Position numbers and translations under genes: made by a program
In this document: in pieces, positions 25,640 to 35,010 of the stretch
How the letters are laid out: each line of letters opens with the position of its first letter
Position numbering within the stretch: position 1 is the first letter of the stretch
The notes under the pieces: generated by a model
Databases searched by the model: none
What the model was told of the DNA's origin: nothing
What the model saw: only the letters and a program-made list of their open reading frames with translations
NCBI RefSeq assembly: GCF_001438655.1
Contig: NZ_JQBR01000002.1
Coordinates: 92,057-156,056, forward strand
From: Pediococcus cellicola
GTDB lineage: Bacteria > Bacillota > Bacilli > Lactobacillales > Lactobacillaceae
Length of the DNA stretch: 64,000 nucleotides
Direction of reading: 5' to 3'

Positions 25640-25665
25640 TGTGAGCTTTTAGAGGAGCTTGTCAA
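25636..25665 (-). promoter_or_regulatory. Promoter of the small protein/hydrolase operon
   Basis: On the minus strand TTGACA (complement of 25660-25665) and CATAAT (complement of 25636-25641) are separated by 18 bases. Confidence 0.65.
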
Positions 25666-25681
25666 TCAAAGTCAACCTGAC

Positions 25682-25716
25682 AAAAAGAGGCTGGGGATCC
25701 CCAGTCTCTCAAAAAA
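25682..25716 (-). terminator. Terminator of the fructose operon
   Basis: The stem GAGRCTGGGGATCCCCAGYCTC is nearly self-complementary over 22 bases. On the minus strand it is followed by five T, just after the EIIBCA stop. Confidence 0.8.
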
Positions 25717-25727
25717 GATATTCACTT

Positions 25728-27674
25728 TTATTGTTTGATTAACTTCAAAATGGCTTCTTTAGAATTAGCCGCTTTTAACTGTTGAATAAAGTCCTCATGC
25801 GTCAATAATTTTGCCGTATTTGAAAGATACTTCAAGTGTGCGCCACTGTCATTTTCAGGAATCAAAAACGAAATGATCGTATCAATCGGTTTACCATCAA
25901 AAGTTTGCCACTCAACGGGTTGCGCTAATTTAACGACCAACATAGCAGAACTATGAATCGTAGCATCTTGAGCATGCGGAATCGCAATACCGTCTTGCAT
26001 CCCTGTTGATCCCTCTTCTTCACGTTTTAAGTACTTATTAAGCACCTTATCCGCATCGGTGGCTAACCCATTCTGAACGGCAAATTGAGCCAAATACTTC
26101 AAGACATCATCTCGTGATTGTGCCTCAACATTTAATTGAATATTATTCAGTGTCAAAATGTCTCCTGGATCAAAAGCAACTTCTGCCTTCGTCTCTGGCT
26201 GTGCAGGCTGTACTTCCGTTGTTTCACCAGTCAACACATCAATCGTGCCGACATTGTCAGCTACCGCATGTTTTTTAGCTTGACGACCGGCAATCATGGC
26301 TAGTAAGACCCCCGAAACCAAGGCACCAATCACAATCCATAGGACCCACAAGAAGGGATGATTAACTAACGGTAAAATGATAAAACCACCATGAGGAGCC
26401 GGGACTTGGATTCTGGTGACATACGTTAAGATCGCAGCAATGGCAGATCCCACCATAAACGATGGAATATTCAACAACGGATTCTTAGCAGCAAAGGGAA
26501 TGGCACCTTCCGTAATATGCGTCGAACCTAACAGAAAATTGACATATCCCGCACTTCGCTCATTGCTAGAATAAGCTTTGGGATTGAAAAGGACTGCAAA
26601 TCCAGTTGCCAATGGTGGCGCGATACAAGCTGCCGAAACGCCGGCCATAAAGTAAAAATTACCTTGAGCAAGCAACGCCGTCCCCGTCAGGTAGGCTGCT
26701 TTATTGATTGGACCACCAAAATCAGAAGCCGCCATCACACCGATGATTAACCCCAAAAGGACAGGGCTCGTGTTTTCCATGCCTTTCAAGAACGTCATCA
26801 TTCCGGTATTTAAATCCTTCATTGGTAACGAAATGAACCACATAATCATGCCTGAAATTAACACGCCTAAAACCGGATATAGGAAAATAGCTTTCAAGCC
26901 ACGAAATTGTTTATCTGGTAGCGGTTTCAAAAGATGCTGCAATAAAATGATCGTGTAACCTGCCAAGTACCCACCAACAATGGCGCCAAGGAAACCGGTC
27001 CCGGTGTTAAAAGCAATCATTCCAGTTGCAAAACCGACTACCAAGCCAGATCTTTTACTGATTGCTTCGGCAATGTACGCACACAAGACAGGAACCATTA
27101 AATTCATCGTGGTGGACCCAATCGTGTTTAACAAATACGCAAAGTAATTGTATTCACTGCTCTTAGGATCCGCTGAATTAATTCCCCAGAAAAATGAGAC
27201 AGCGACTAACACACCACCAGCCACAACCAGTGGCAACATGTGAGAAACCCCGTTCATCAAAGAAACATAAATGGTGTTCCACCAAGTATCCCCATTTTTA
27301 CCCGAATTACTTTGTGAGGACGAGACCTTTTCTTTAACTTCCTTACTTTTATAAACAGGCACAGACTTATCATTTAAAATCCGGTCAACTAATTGATCCG
27401 GCTCACGAATTCCCTGAGCCACCGGTACCCGAATGAGTTTCTTTCCCGCAAAGCGATCTGCATCCACGTCCACATCAGACGCAATAATGACGCCACTTGC
27501 CCCATCAATTTCCGCTTGGGTCAAGGGATCATCCACACCAGTCTGTCCATGAGTTTCTACTTTAATAGACACACCCACTTTTTTGGCTGCTTGTTCTAAA
27601 GCTTCTTGGGCCATATACGTATGCGCAATTCCGGTTGCACAACCGGTCGCCGCAATTAATTGATATTTTCCCAT
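25728..27674 (-). CDS. fruA: PTS fructose EIIBCA permease
   Basis: A 648-residue fused enzyme. EIIB is at about 1-105 with the phosphorylated Cys12 in AATGCATGIAHT. The EIIC membrane domain is about 130-470 (FGGPINKAAYLTG, STHITEGAIPFA). EIIA is about 500-648 with His567 in IAIPHAQDAT. It imports fructose as fructose-1-phosphate. The order B-C-A is less common than A-B-C. The gene starts three bases after the fruK stop, in one operon. Confidence 0.92.
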   Translation of the reverse strand: MGKYQLIAATGCATGIAHTYMAQEALEQAAKKVGVSIKVETHGQTGVDDPLTQAEIDGASGVIIASDVDVDADRFAGKKLIRVPVAQGIREPDQLVDRILNDKSVPVYKSKEVKEKVSSSQSNSGKNGDTWWNTIYVSLMNGVSHMLPLVVAGGVLVAVSFFWGINSADPKSSEYNYFAYLLNTIGSTTMNLMVPVLCAYIAEAISKRSGLVVGFATGMIAFNTGTGFLGAIVGGYLAGYTIILLQHLLKPLPDKQFRGLKAIFLYPVLGVLISGMIMWFISLPMKDLNTGMMTFLKGMENTSPVLLGLIIGVMAASDFGGPINKAAYLTGTALLAQGNFYFMAGVSAACIAPPLATGFAVLFNPKAYSSNERSAGYVNFLLGSTHITEGAIPFAAKNPLLNIPSFMVGSAIAAILTYVTRIQVPAPHGGFIILPLVNHPFLWVLWIVIGALVSGVLLAMIAGRQAKKHAVADNVGTIDVLTGETTEVQPAQPETKAEVAFDPGDILTLNNIQLNVEAQSRDDVLKYLAQFAVQNGLATDADKVLNKYLKREEEGSTGMQDGIAIPHAQDATIHSSAMLVVKLAQPVEWQTFDGKPIDTIISFLIPENDSGAHLKYLSNTAKLLTHEDFIQQLKAANSKEAILKLIKQ

Positions 27675-27677
27675 GAT

Positions 27678-28616
27678 TTAATTCCCCCATTCTTCAATCG
27701 TTTGAATTTGGATTTGTTTTTCTAAATTAGGCACATTTTCGAAATTTGTAATCCAAGACTGAAATGCCGTGTCGCTGCCAGCAGCAAGCGCACGTTTCAA
27801 GTTGGTTGGTGCCCTTAAACCCGTGATGAGCCCACCCAAAAACGCGCCTAACATTGTGTCTCCGGATCCTGCCGTATTGACCACTTCGCCTTTGGCCGCA
27901 TTTCCATAAAGAACTTGTGTATCATTTATATATAAGGCACCTTCAGCTCCCAAAGAAATCAACACATTTTGCGCGCCTTTTTGAATTAATGTCTTTCCCA
28001 TTTGAATGAGGTGTGCCCGATCTGGCACGTCACTGTACCCGAACCAATTAGCCAGCTCATGGTCATTAGGTTTAATGAGATATGGCTGATACGACAAGGT
28101 TTGCATCACTGCCGAATAACTAGTATCCAAAACCAATTTAAAGTGGTTTTCCTGAGCAATCTGGGCAATTTGAATCAAGATTTCCGGTTCAATACCTTCT
28201 GAGAAGCTTCCTGATAACGACAGGACATCATCTTCTTCCAGTTGACGCAACTTATCCAATAACTGGTCCACTTGTTCAGGCGCTGTATGAGGTCCCTTAT
28301 TAACTAACTTGTATTCTTGCTTTTCATCCTGAACGCGGGTGAACACATTTATTCTGGTGGGATCTTTCACGTGAACAAAGTCGTTTTTAATACCAGACTG
28401 GTCAAGCACCTCTTCAATATAATTTAAAGTAAAGCCACCACCAATTCCTAAGGCAGTATTTGGTATCCCCAACCGCTTTAAAATGAAGGAAACGTTGACC
28501 CCCTTTCCATTAGCTTGAATATCATAATTTTCAGTTCGATTCACTACATTAGGGTGCATTGATTTTGTATCGATAAACAAATCAATGGCCGGATTTAGCG
28601 TTAACGTATAAATCAT
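27678..28616 (-). CDS. fruK: 1-phosphofructokinase (PfkB family)
   Basis: A 312-residue PfkB kinase of the FruK/LacC subgroup. It has TLTLNPAID at the start, ANGKGVNVS near residue 37 and the catalytic GEVVNTAGSGDTMLGAFLGG near residue 250. It turns fructose-1-phosphate to the 1,6-bisphosphate. FruK and the tagatose-6-phosphate kinase LacC belong to one subfamily, so it might also cover the missing LacC step. First gene of the fruK-fruA operon, divergent from an RpiR-type regulator. Confidence 0.88.
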   Translation of the reverse strand: MIYTLTLNPAIDLFIDTKSMHPNVVNRTENYDIQANGKGVNVSFILKRLGIPNTALGIGGGFTLNYIEEVLDQSGIKNDFVHVKDPTRINVFTRVQDEKQEYKLVNKGPHTAPEQVDQLLDKLRQLEEDDVLSLSGSFSEGIEPEILIQIAQIAQENHFKLVLDTSYSAVMQTLSYQPYLIKPNDHELANWFGYSDVPDRAHLIQMGKTLIQKGAQNVLISLGAEGALYINDTQVLYGNAAKGEVVNTAGSGDTMLGAFLGGLITGLRAPTNLKRALAAGSDTAFQSWITNFENVPNLEKQIQIQTIEEWGN

Positions 28617-28665
28617 GTGCTCACTCCTCTCTCAATCTTCTTTCCTAGCATACCATTTTCAAAAA

Positions 28666-28679
28666 TGTAAATGTTTTCA
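28666..28679. promoter_or_regulatory. cre-like site between fruK and the RpiR-type gene
   Basis: TGTAAATGTTTTCA matches the cre consensus except for TG in place of the central CG. It lies between the divergent genes and could mediate CcpA control. Confidence 0.35.
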
Positions 28680-28736
28680 AAACGTGCTATCATGAATTCA
28701 AACCTGAAAAATTCTTTACATTCTGGAGGTTATCTT

Positions 28737-29501
28737 GTGAAAGAATCATCCCTTAGCACATCGGAAAGCTATCTCTGGCAATATGTCCAAGAACATGCCA
28801 GTGAAATCGTCAACACATCAATCATTGAACTTAGTGAAAAAGCCAATGTATCCACAGCGACGATTGTCCGTACTATGAAGAAAATGGGCTACTCTGGCTA
28901 TACACCGTTTCGTCAAGAAGCCATTAGAAAATTATCAAATCAAGAACAAGATTTTAAAGTTTTAAAAGAAACCGACCACGAAATTCGGGCCGCCATTTTA
29001 AAAAATCAATACGAAGTGGACAATACCATTCGTAATCTTAATATTGGGGTAATGGAAGACGCCATCCAAAAGGTCAATAATGCTAAACACGTCTATATTT
29101 TTGCGCGTGGCTTATCAAAATTGATTGGTGAAGATATTCTCCTTAAATTCGAGTTGTTGGGCAAAGACGCCCAGCTTCACGATGATCCCAATATTATTAA
29201 AACTTTGAGTAAACAAATTAAAAGTCGGCATACCGTCGTCATTTTTCTGACGTTAAATGGAAATACGCCCGAGTTAGTTAAAGCAGCACAGTCGTTGGCA
29301 AAAAACGAAGTGACCACCATCACATTCACATGTAACAGTCGGGGAAACATCATTCCTTATTCGGATCTCATCTTTTTAGGGGTGAAATCTGCCGAATCCT
29401 ATTTTCCAAAATATGAAATTCGCTCACGGCTCCCCTTACAAATCCTTACCCGTATTTTTTTAGATGCTTTCGCAATTCGTATTCAGGAGCATCAAAACTG
29501 A
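28737..29501 (+). CDS. RpiR-family transcriptional regulator
   Basis: A 254-residue regulator. The N-terminal helix-turn-helix (about 1-75) contains NTSIIELSEKANVSTATIVRTMKKMGYSGY; the SIS sugar-phosphate domain (about 105-240) contains VYIFARGLSKLIGEDI. Starts at GTG 28737, eight bases after GGAGG; a longer frame to 28671 begins in the promoter region. It is divergent from fruK-fruA and presumably controls it in response to a sugar phosphate. Most fruKA operons use a DeoR-type FruR instead. Confidence 0.85.
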   Translation: MKESSLSTSESYLWQYVQEHASEIVNTSIIELSEKANVSTATIVRTMKKMGYSGYTPFRQEAIRKLSNQEQDFKVLKETDHEIRAAILKNQYEVDNTIRNLNIGVMEDAIQKVNNAKHVYIFARGLSKLIGEDILLKFELLGKDAQLHDDPNIIKTLSKQIKSRHTVVIFLTLNGNTPELVKAAQSLAKNEVTTITFTCNSRGNIIPYSDLIFLGVKSAESYFPKYEIRSRLPLQILTRIFLDAFAIRIQEHQN

Positions 29502-29522
29502 TGACAGCTGATAACTTAAAAT

Positions 29523-29559
29523 GCGACCGTTACTTTAATTTCTATAAAGTAACGGTCGC
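29523..29559. terminator. Hairpin after the RpiR-type gene
   Basis: A perfect 14-bp stem (29523-29536 with 29546-29559) just after the stop at 29501. No good T-run follows, so termination would be inefficient unless helped by the next hairpin. Confidence 0.55.
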
Positions 29560-29567
29560 TTGAATTT

Positions 29568-29604
29568 AAAAAGGAACTGGAAAAATTCCAGTCCCTTTCT
29601 GTTT
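29568..29604. terminator. Second hairpin with T-run
   Basis: AAAGGAACTGG and CCAGTCCCTTT pair with one mismatch around a 7-base loop, followed by CTGTTTTT. On the minus strand a five-T run also follows. Confidence 0.6.
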
Positions 29605-29616
29605 TTGAACTTTAAA

Positions 29617-29890
29617 CGTCGTATGTGCGAAATAAAAGCACCTTTTCCAACGCTTCTTTAGATCGATTAGGCTTTATACCGTGACTCACCATCAGGTCTC
29701 ACTTATCGGTTTTGATGATATTACATCGGCAAAATATGTATCTCCAAGCTTAAGTACGATTCATGTATCGCGAAATTCAATGGCCAAAGCAGCCTTTGAT
29801 TTACTCACTGAACAATTTCAAAAACGTCAACTCATCCCCCGGAAAATAACGGTCGGAACAGCGCTGGTCTTGCGAGATAGTAGCATTTAA
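29617..29890 (+). pseudogene. Decayed LacI/GalR-family regulator (C-terminal remnant)
   Basis: From 29681 a 69-codon frame encodes VSLIGFDDITSAKYVSPSL... TALVLRDSS, the typical C-terminal end of LacI-family sugar-binding domains. Just upstream, in another frame, lies SNASLDRLGFIP (to about 29683), which would precede this segment in an intact protein, so there is a frameshift near 29680. The DNA-binding domain and most of the sensor are gone. It is a relic between the RpiR-type gene and the ATPase gene. Confidence 0.75.
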
Positions 29891-30050
29891 TTTACATAAA
29901 ACTCCACATCCAACTCATGGATAGCTAGACCACTTTTATAGTTTGGTAGCGTTTTAGTTGACGAACACCATGCCTCTCTGGAATAATGAACGTACAATAA
30001 CAATTTTGTTATATATACTGATGGGTTACCCAATCTAAGGGAGATGTGTG

Positions 30051-32837
30051 ATGTACTCACAAGATTGCAAAGATGTGCTTAATGAGTTAAAAACTTCACG
30101 CCATGATGGTTTAACGACAGCAGATGCAAACGAGAGATTGGCCAAGTATGGGCCAAATGAAATTCAGCAAGAAGTTCAAGAACCAGCTTGGAAGGCCTAT
30201 TTACATGCTCTAACGGAACCCATTATTATTATCCTTTGGATTGCTATTGGGTTAACTTTAATCAGTGCAAGTTATGATTTCTTTATTAAAAAGGATCCGC
30301 CCAGTGGTATGTCTGCGCTTTATGAGGGCATTGTCATCCTGATTGTGATTCTGATTAACTCTGGGCTTACTTACTGGCAAAGACTAAGTGCTCAAAAGTC
30401 TCTAGATGCCTTAAGCTCAGCTTCCAGACACCAGTCTAATGTGTTACGTGACCAAACTTGGGAGAAAATTGACGCCTCCAAATTGGTCGAAGGTGATATT
30501 GTCGAAGTCAAAATGGGTGATTTTATTGAAGCCGACGTGCGTTTTCTTTCAGTAAATGAGCTACAAGTTAACGAATCCCACCTTACCGGGGAATCAGATG
30601 CTATCCAAAAAGACTTCCAAACTTTGCCAGAACATACTGACCTCGGCGATCGAACTAACATGGGTTTCTCTGGTTCTACTGTGGTTAATGGAAGTGGAAT
30701 TGGTGTGGTGACAGCCACAGGAAGTCATACCGAACTCGGAAAAATTGCCGACCTTCTCAACCGTACCCCTACCGGTAAAACACCCATTGAGCGTGCGATT
30801 AACCAATTAACCAAACGTTTGATGATTGCTGCCATTGGTGTGGTTATGATCGCCATTACCTACGATTTGGTCAAAGAATATTTGGCCACAAATACAATTA
30901 CTTTTAGCGGTTTGATGGCCAGTGTTTCTGGGGCCATTGCCTTAGCTGTCGCAGCCATTCCGGATTCAATGCCTGTCGTTCTTTCCATTGTGCTCACAAT
31001 CGGTGCCCGAACACTGGCACGCAACCATGGTCTGATAAAATCCTTAAGTAGTGTGGAAACTTTAGGAGCCACCACCTTTATTGCTTCAGACAAAACTGGA
31101 ACCCTAACAAAAAATGAAATGACGGTGACCCGCTTTTTCGCCAACGGGCGGCACTTTGCGGCAGACGCAAATGGCTACGACCCTGTAGGTGAAATTACCT
31201 CCTTTGAAGAAGATGAGACAGGACAGCCAGCTGATTACCTCCCCTTCATCAAAAGCGCAGTGTTAAATAATGAGGCTCAAATTCAACGTAACGAAAATGG
31301 CAACTATGAACCGCTTGGTAACCCGACAGACGTTTCCTTAATTGTCCTCGGCAGCAAAGCCAAAATAACGCGTGCCAATTTACTCAATCAAACGGATGAT
31401 GAAGATTTTGACATTCTTCGTGTCTTACCTTTTGAGAGTGATCGTAAAATGATGAGTACGGTTGTAAAATTTGGCGACTCCTACAAGTTATTCACAAAGG
31501 GAGCTCCCGATGTGATTATGCAGCATACCACTGATGTCAGTTTAAAAGACCAAATTGTGCCGCTTGAACAAGGCCGCGAACTTTTAGAAAAACAAATCTT
31601 AGATTATGCCGATGATGCTTTGCGTACCATTGCCGTAACCAAAAGGACCTTAACCAAACAACAAGCCCTTCATGCCACACAAGCTGAATTGGAACAAGAC
31701 CTGACACTACTTGGCATTGCTGGCATTATTGATCCGCCCCGCGCTGAAGTTCGCACTTCAATTGCCAATTTGCACAAGGCAGGTGTACAGGTCGTTATGA
31801 TTACTGGGGATCATCCGGCAACTGCGCAAGCTATTGCCTATCGTCTAGGCATAATTAGAAGCCAACAGGCGCGTACACTGGAAGGTCAAGAAATTGAAGA
31901 ACTCTCTGATGCGCAACTATTTAAGATAGTACCAGATATTCGGGTTTATGCTCGGGTTTCACCAGAACACAAGCAACGCATTATCAAAGCTCTGCAAAAA
32001 CACGATCAAGTTGTCGCCATGACTGGAGATGGTGTCAATGATGCCCCAGCGTTGCGCGCGGCCGATATCGGAATTGCAATGGGCATTAATGGCACAGAAG
32101 TCACAAAAGATTCTGCGGATTTAATTTTATTGGATGACAAGTTTACGACTATTGAAACGTCGGTGGCTGCTGGGCGAACCATTTTTGCCAACATTAAAAA
32201 CTTTATGCGCCAAGAGCTTACCACAAATGTTGCGGAAGTACTCTCCATCTTGTTGGGAACCTTCTTTATTACGCGGTCGATTGGCCATGTTTCCGAACTC
32301 ACACCCACGCTTACAGCAATCATGGTCTTGTGGGTCAACATGATCAGCGACTCGTTACCTGCGTTTGCACTTGGCTATGACGGCGCAGAACATGATGTTA
32401 TGTCAGAAAAGCCACGAAATGTACACGAGTCCCTACTAGCCAACCATCTTTTGTCTAGAATTGCTGTCCGGGGTGCCGTTATGGGACTCACCGTCTTTGT
32501 CGCCTTTTATTGGGCCGCACAATCCGGCATGCCAGTGAATAAAGCGCAAACTGTCGCCTTCCTTACGCTGGTGTTCGGTCAACTCTGGCATGTCTTTGAC
32601 GCACGAACCACACACACCTTGTTTCGCCGCAGTCCGTTCAGCAATCCCTATTTAATGGCTGCCGTACTCTTTGCCGCCATCTCCTCTTTAGCCATTACCA
32701 TGTTGCCCTTCTTTAATACCTTGATGGGGACTAGCAGCTTGACTTGGCCAGTTTATCTAGCGGTTATTTTCGTTCCCGCCCTACCAACATTTGTTTTATC
32801 CGGCTTAAAGGAAATGTTCAAAATTAATTTCTGGTAA
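30051..32837 (+). CDS. P-type cation-transporting ATPase (P2, calcium-pump-like)
   Basis: A 928-residue pump with an N-terminal cation-ATPase domain, LTGESDA, the phosphorylated Asp347 in SDKTGTLTKNE, the KGAPD nucleotide site, TGDGVNDAPALRAADIG and about ten membrane helices. Helix 4 reads AIPDSMPVVLSI where Ca2+ pumps usually have PEGLP, and helix 6 reads NMISDSLPAFALG where they have N-x2-TDGLPA. Ion preference is therefore uncertain; Ca2+, Mn2+ or Na+ are possible. ATG 30051 is seven bases after GGGAG. Single gene. Confidence 0.87.
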   Translation: MYSQDCKDVLNELKTSRHDGLTTADANERLAKYGPNEIQQEVQEPAWKAYLHALTEPIIIILWIAIGLTLISASYDFFIKKDPPSGMSALYEGIVILIVILINSGLTYWQRLSAQKSLDALSSASRHQSNVLRDQTWEKIDASKLVEGDIVEVKMGDFIEADVRFLSVNELQVNESHLTGESDAIQKDFQTLPEHTDLGDRTNMGFSGSTVVNGSGIGVVTATGSHTELGKIADLLNRTPTGKTPIERAINQLTKRLMIAAIGVVMIAITYDLVKEYLATNTITFSGLMASVSGAIALAVAAIPDSMPVVLSIVLTIGARTLARNHGLIKSLSSVETLGATTFIASDKTGTLTKNEMTVTRFFANGRHFAADANGYDPVGEITSFEEDETGQPADYLPFIKSAVLNNEAQIQRNENGNYEPLGNPTDVSLIVLGSKAKITRANLLNQTDDEDFDILRVLPFESDRKMMSTVVKFGDSYKLFTKGAPDVIMQHTTDVSLKDQIVPLEQGRELLEKQILDYADDALRTIAVTKRTLTKQQALHATQAELEQDLTLLGIAGIIDPPRAEVRTSIANLHKAGVQVVMITGDHPATAQAIAYRLGIIRSQQARTLEGQEIEELSDAQLFKIVPDIRVYARVSPEHKQRIIKALQKHDQVVAMTGDGVNDAPALRAADIGIAMGINGTEVTKDSADLILLDDKFTTIETSVAAGRTIFANIKNFMRQELTTNVAEVLSILLGTFFITRSIGHVSELTPTLTAIMVLWVNMISDSLPAFALGYDGAEHDVMSEKPRNVHESLLANHLLSRIAVRGAVMGLTVFVAFYWAAQSGMPVNKAQTVAFLTLVFGQLWHVFDARTTHTLFRRSPFSNPYLMAAVLFAAISSLAITMLPFFNTLMGTSSLTWPVYLAVIFVPALPTFVLSGLKEMFKINFW

Positions 32838-32850
32838 TAATTTTCATCAC

Positions 32851-32898
32851 AAAAAAACGTACTATCGAAACCTCAAAGGTTAACGATAGTACGCTTTT
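32851..32898. terminator. Bidirectional terminator between the ATPase and opp genes
   Basis: CGTACTATCG (32858-32867) pairs with 32884-32893, with an inner AACC/GGTT pair and A-run and T-run flanks. It serves the ATPase gene and the convergent oppF. Confidence 0.85.
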
Positions 32899-32901
32899 TA
32901 A

Positions 32902-33858
32902 TTAATTAAGTGGTTTTAACCCATTTTCAATCGCACGTTTACGATAAGTTGCTAACTCATCTTCACTAGCACTCACGAAATGTTGCGGAGTGATTTCAAC
33001 CATTTTTCGTTTTTTGTCATCGAACTCAGGCGAAGCATCGTAAACGACTTGACGACGATTACGTTCAAACTCAGGATCTGGCTGTGGTACAGCAGAAACC
33101 AAGCTCTCCGTGTAGAGATGTAGCGGATGATTATAAACCTCTTCCGCCGGTCCGATCTCAAGCAATTTACCATAATGCATGACACCAATTCGGTCACTGA
33201 TGTACTTCACCATGGATAAATCATGCGCAATAAACAGATAGGTCAACCCTTTTTGAACTTGGAGTTCCTTCATTAAGTTAACAACCTGGGCCTGAATGGA
33301 AACATCCAAAGCTGAAATTGGTTCATCAGCGATGATGAAATCTGGCTGAACTGCTAAAGCACGAGCAATCCCGATTCGTTGACGCTGTCCTCCTGAAAAC
33401 TCATTAGGATAACGACTAGAATGATCACGGTTTAAGCCAACCGTTTCAAGTAAATCTTCTACTTGGTTTGTACGATCCTGATCATTTTTTGCCAAATGAT
33501 GAATATCAATTCCCTCAGCCACAATATCTTTAACTTTCATACGAGGGTTTAAAGAGGCATAAGGATCTTGAAAAATCATTTGCATTTCCCGACGAAATGC
33601 CATCATGTCAGCTTTGCTCTTTAAGGAAGCCACGTCACGACCGTTAAAAATAACCTGTCCATCCGTGGGATCTAACAACCGAATGATTGCCCGTCCAGTT
33701 GTGGTTTTCCCAGAACCAGATTCACCAACCAAGCCAAAAGTTTCACCCTTATAAATATCAAAGGAGACATCATCGACCGCATGCACTTCATCTTTTTTGC
33801 CAACATTAAAATATTGTTTTAAATGTTTTACTTCTAGAATTTTTTCTCGTGTATCCAT
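32902..33858 (-). CDS. oppF: Oligopeptide ABC transporter ATP-binding protein OppF
   Basis: A 318-residue ABC ATPase with Walker A GESGSGKTTTGR near residue 47, signature SGGQRQRIGIARAL and Walker B DFIIADEPISALD. The C-terminal extension YTESLVSAVPQPDPE is typical of OppF. It pairs with OppD to drive peptide uptake. Last gene of oppA-B-C-D-F, starting 12 bases after the oppD stop. Confidence 0.92.
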   Translation of the reverse strand: MDTREKILEVKHLKQYFNVGKKDEVHAVDDVSFDIYKGETFGLVGESGSGKTTTGRAIIRLLDPTDGQVIFNGRDVASLKSKADMMAFRREMQMIFQDPYASLNPRMKVKDIVAEGIDIHHLAKNDQDRTNQVEDLLETVGLNRDHSSRYPNEFSGGQRQRIGIARALAVQPDFIIADEPISALDVSIQAQVVNLMKELQVQKGLTYLFIAHDLSMVKYISDRIGVMHYGKLLEIGPAEEVYNHPLHLYTESLVSAVPQPDPEFERNRRQVVYDASPEFDDKKRKMVEITPQHFVSASEDELATYRKRAIENGLKPLN

Positions 33859-33870
33859 GCTTAGTCTCCT

Positions 33871-34998
33871 TTACTCACCAATTGCGTCATCATCATCGTT
33901 ACCAAAACGCGTATTTCCAGTTGAATGGATATGACCCTGATTAATCGTCCCTGCTTGTAAACGTTGTTTATAAACTTCTTGACGACGTTTAATTTCAACT
34001 GGTGGTTCCACATGAGGCGCATCTGGATGAAGTAACCATGTTGCGGCGTAATGCGTATCAGAAACTTTGAAAAATGGTGGTTCCTTTTGTTCATCAATTT
34101 TCATGGCGTATGGATTCCGAGCTGCAAAGGGATCTCCAGCTGGAGGATCTAATAAATCGGGAGGTGTTCCTGGAATAGATTCCAGCTTACCTTTTGCAGT
34201 ATCAAGGGTAGGCATTGAATTCAACAAGCCCCATGTATAAGGGTGTTGTGGATTATAGAAAATTTCGTCAACAGTTCCATATTCCACAATCTTGCCGGCA
34301 TACATAACCGCAACCCGGTCAGCCATACCCGCAACAACCCCCAAATCATGAGTGATGAAAATGATAGAGGTCGAGATCTTCTCTTGCAATTCCTTCATCA
34401 AATCTAGGATTTGTGCTTGAATGGTTACATCTAGAGCAGTTGTAGGTTCATCGGCAATCAGAATTTCTGGATAACATACTAAAGCAATCGCAATCACGAT
34501 TCGTTGACGCATCCCACCAGAGAACTGATGTGGATAGTCATTAATACGCTCTTCAGCATTGGTAATGCCAACCAACTTCAACATCTCTAAGGCCTGTTTA
34601 TTCGCTTTTTCTCGGCTGTAGCCTTTGTGAACGCGCAATGGTTCGGCGATCTGTTTTCCAATTTTCATGGTAGGATCAAGCGAAGTCATCGGATCCTGAA
34701 AAATTTCTGCAATATCTTTCCCACGAATACTTTCCAATTGCTTCTGTGACATTTTCAAAATATCTTTGCCATGGAATTTAACAGTTCCTTCCACAACCTC
34801 AGCATTATTAGCTAACAGACCCATCACGGTTTTAGTCGTGACAGTTTTTCCTGAACCAGACTCACCAACGATCGCTAGCGTTTCTCCTTTTTTCAAATGG
34901 AAAGAAACGTCACGAATCGCCTTAACTGTACCTGCATAGGTATGGAAGTCAATGGTCAAGTCTTTTACTTCCAGAATGTTTTCTTCTGCATTTTCCAT
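33871..34998 (-). CDS. oppD: Oligopeptide ABC transporter ATP-binding protein OppD
   Basis: A 375-residue ABC ATPase: Walker A GESGSGKTVTTK, signature SGGMRQRIVIAIAL, Walker B EILIADEPTTALD, and the OppD/DppD C-terminal region GLLNSMPTLDTAKGKLESIPGTPPD. A tail of about 60 residues after the usual DppD end (AATWLLHPDAPHVEPP onward) is found in lactobacillar OppD. Confidence 0.92.
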   Translation of the reverse strand: MENAEENILEVKDLTIDFHTYAGTVKAIRDVSFHLKKGETLAIVGESGSGKTVTTKTVMGLLANNAEVVEGTVKFHGKDILKMSQKQLESIRGKDIAEIFQDPMTSLDPTMKIGKQIAEPLRVHKGYSREKANKQALEMLKLVGITNAEERINDYPHQFSGGMRQRIVIAIALVCYPEILIADEPTTALDVTIQAQILDLMKELQEKISTSIIFITHDLGVVAGMADRVAVMYAGKIVEYGTVDEIFYNPQHPYTWGLLNSMPTLDTAKGKLESIPGTPPDLLDPPAGDPFAARNPYAMKIDEQKEPPFFKVSDTHYAATWLLHPDAPHVEPPVEIKRRQEVYKQRLQAGTINQGHIHSTGNTRFGNDDDDAIGE

Positions 34999-35010
34999 TG
35001 TATCTTCCTC

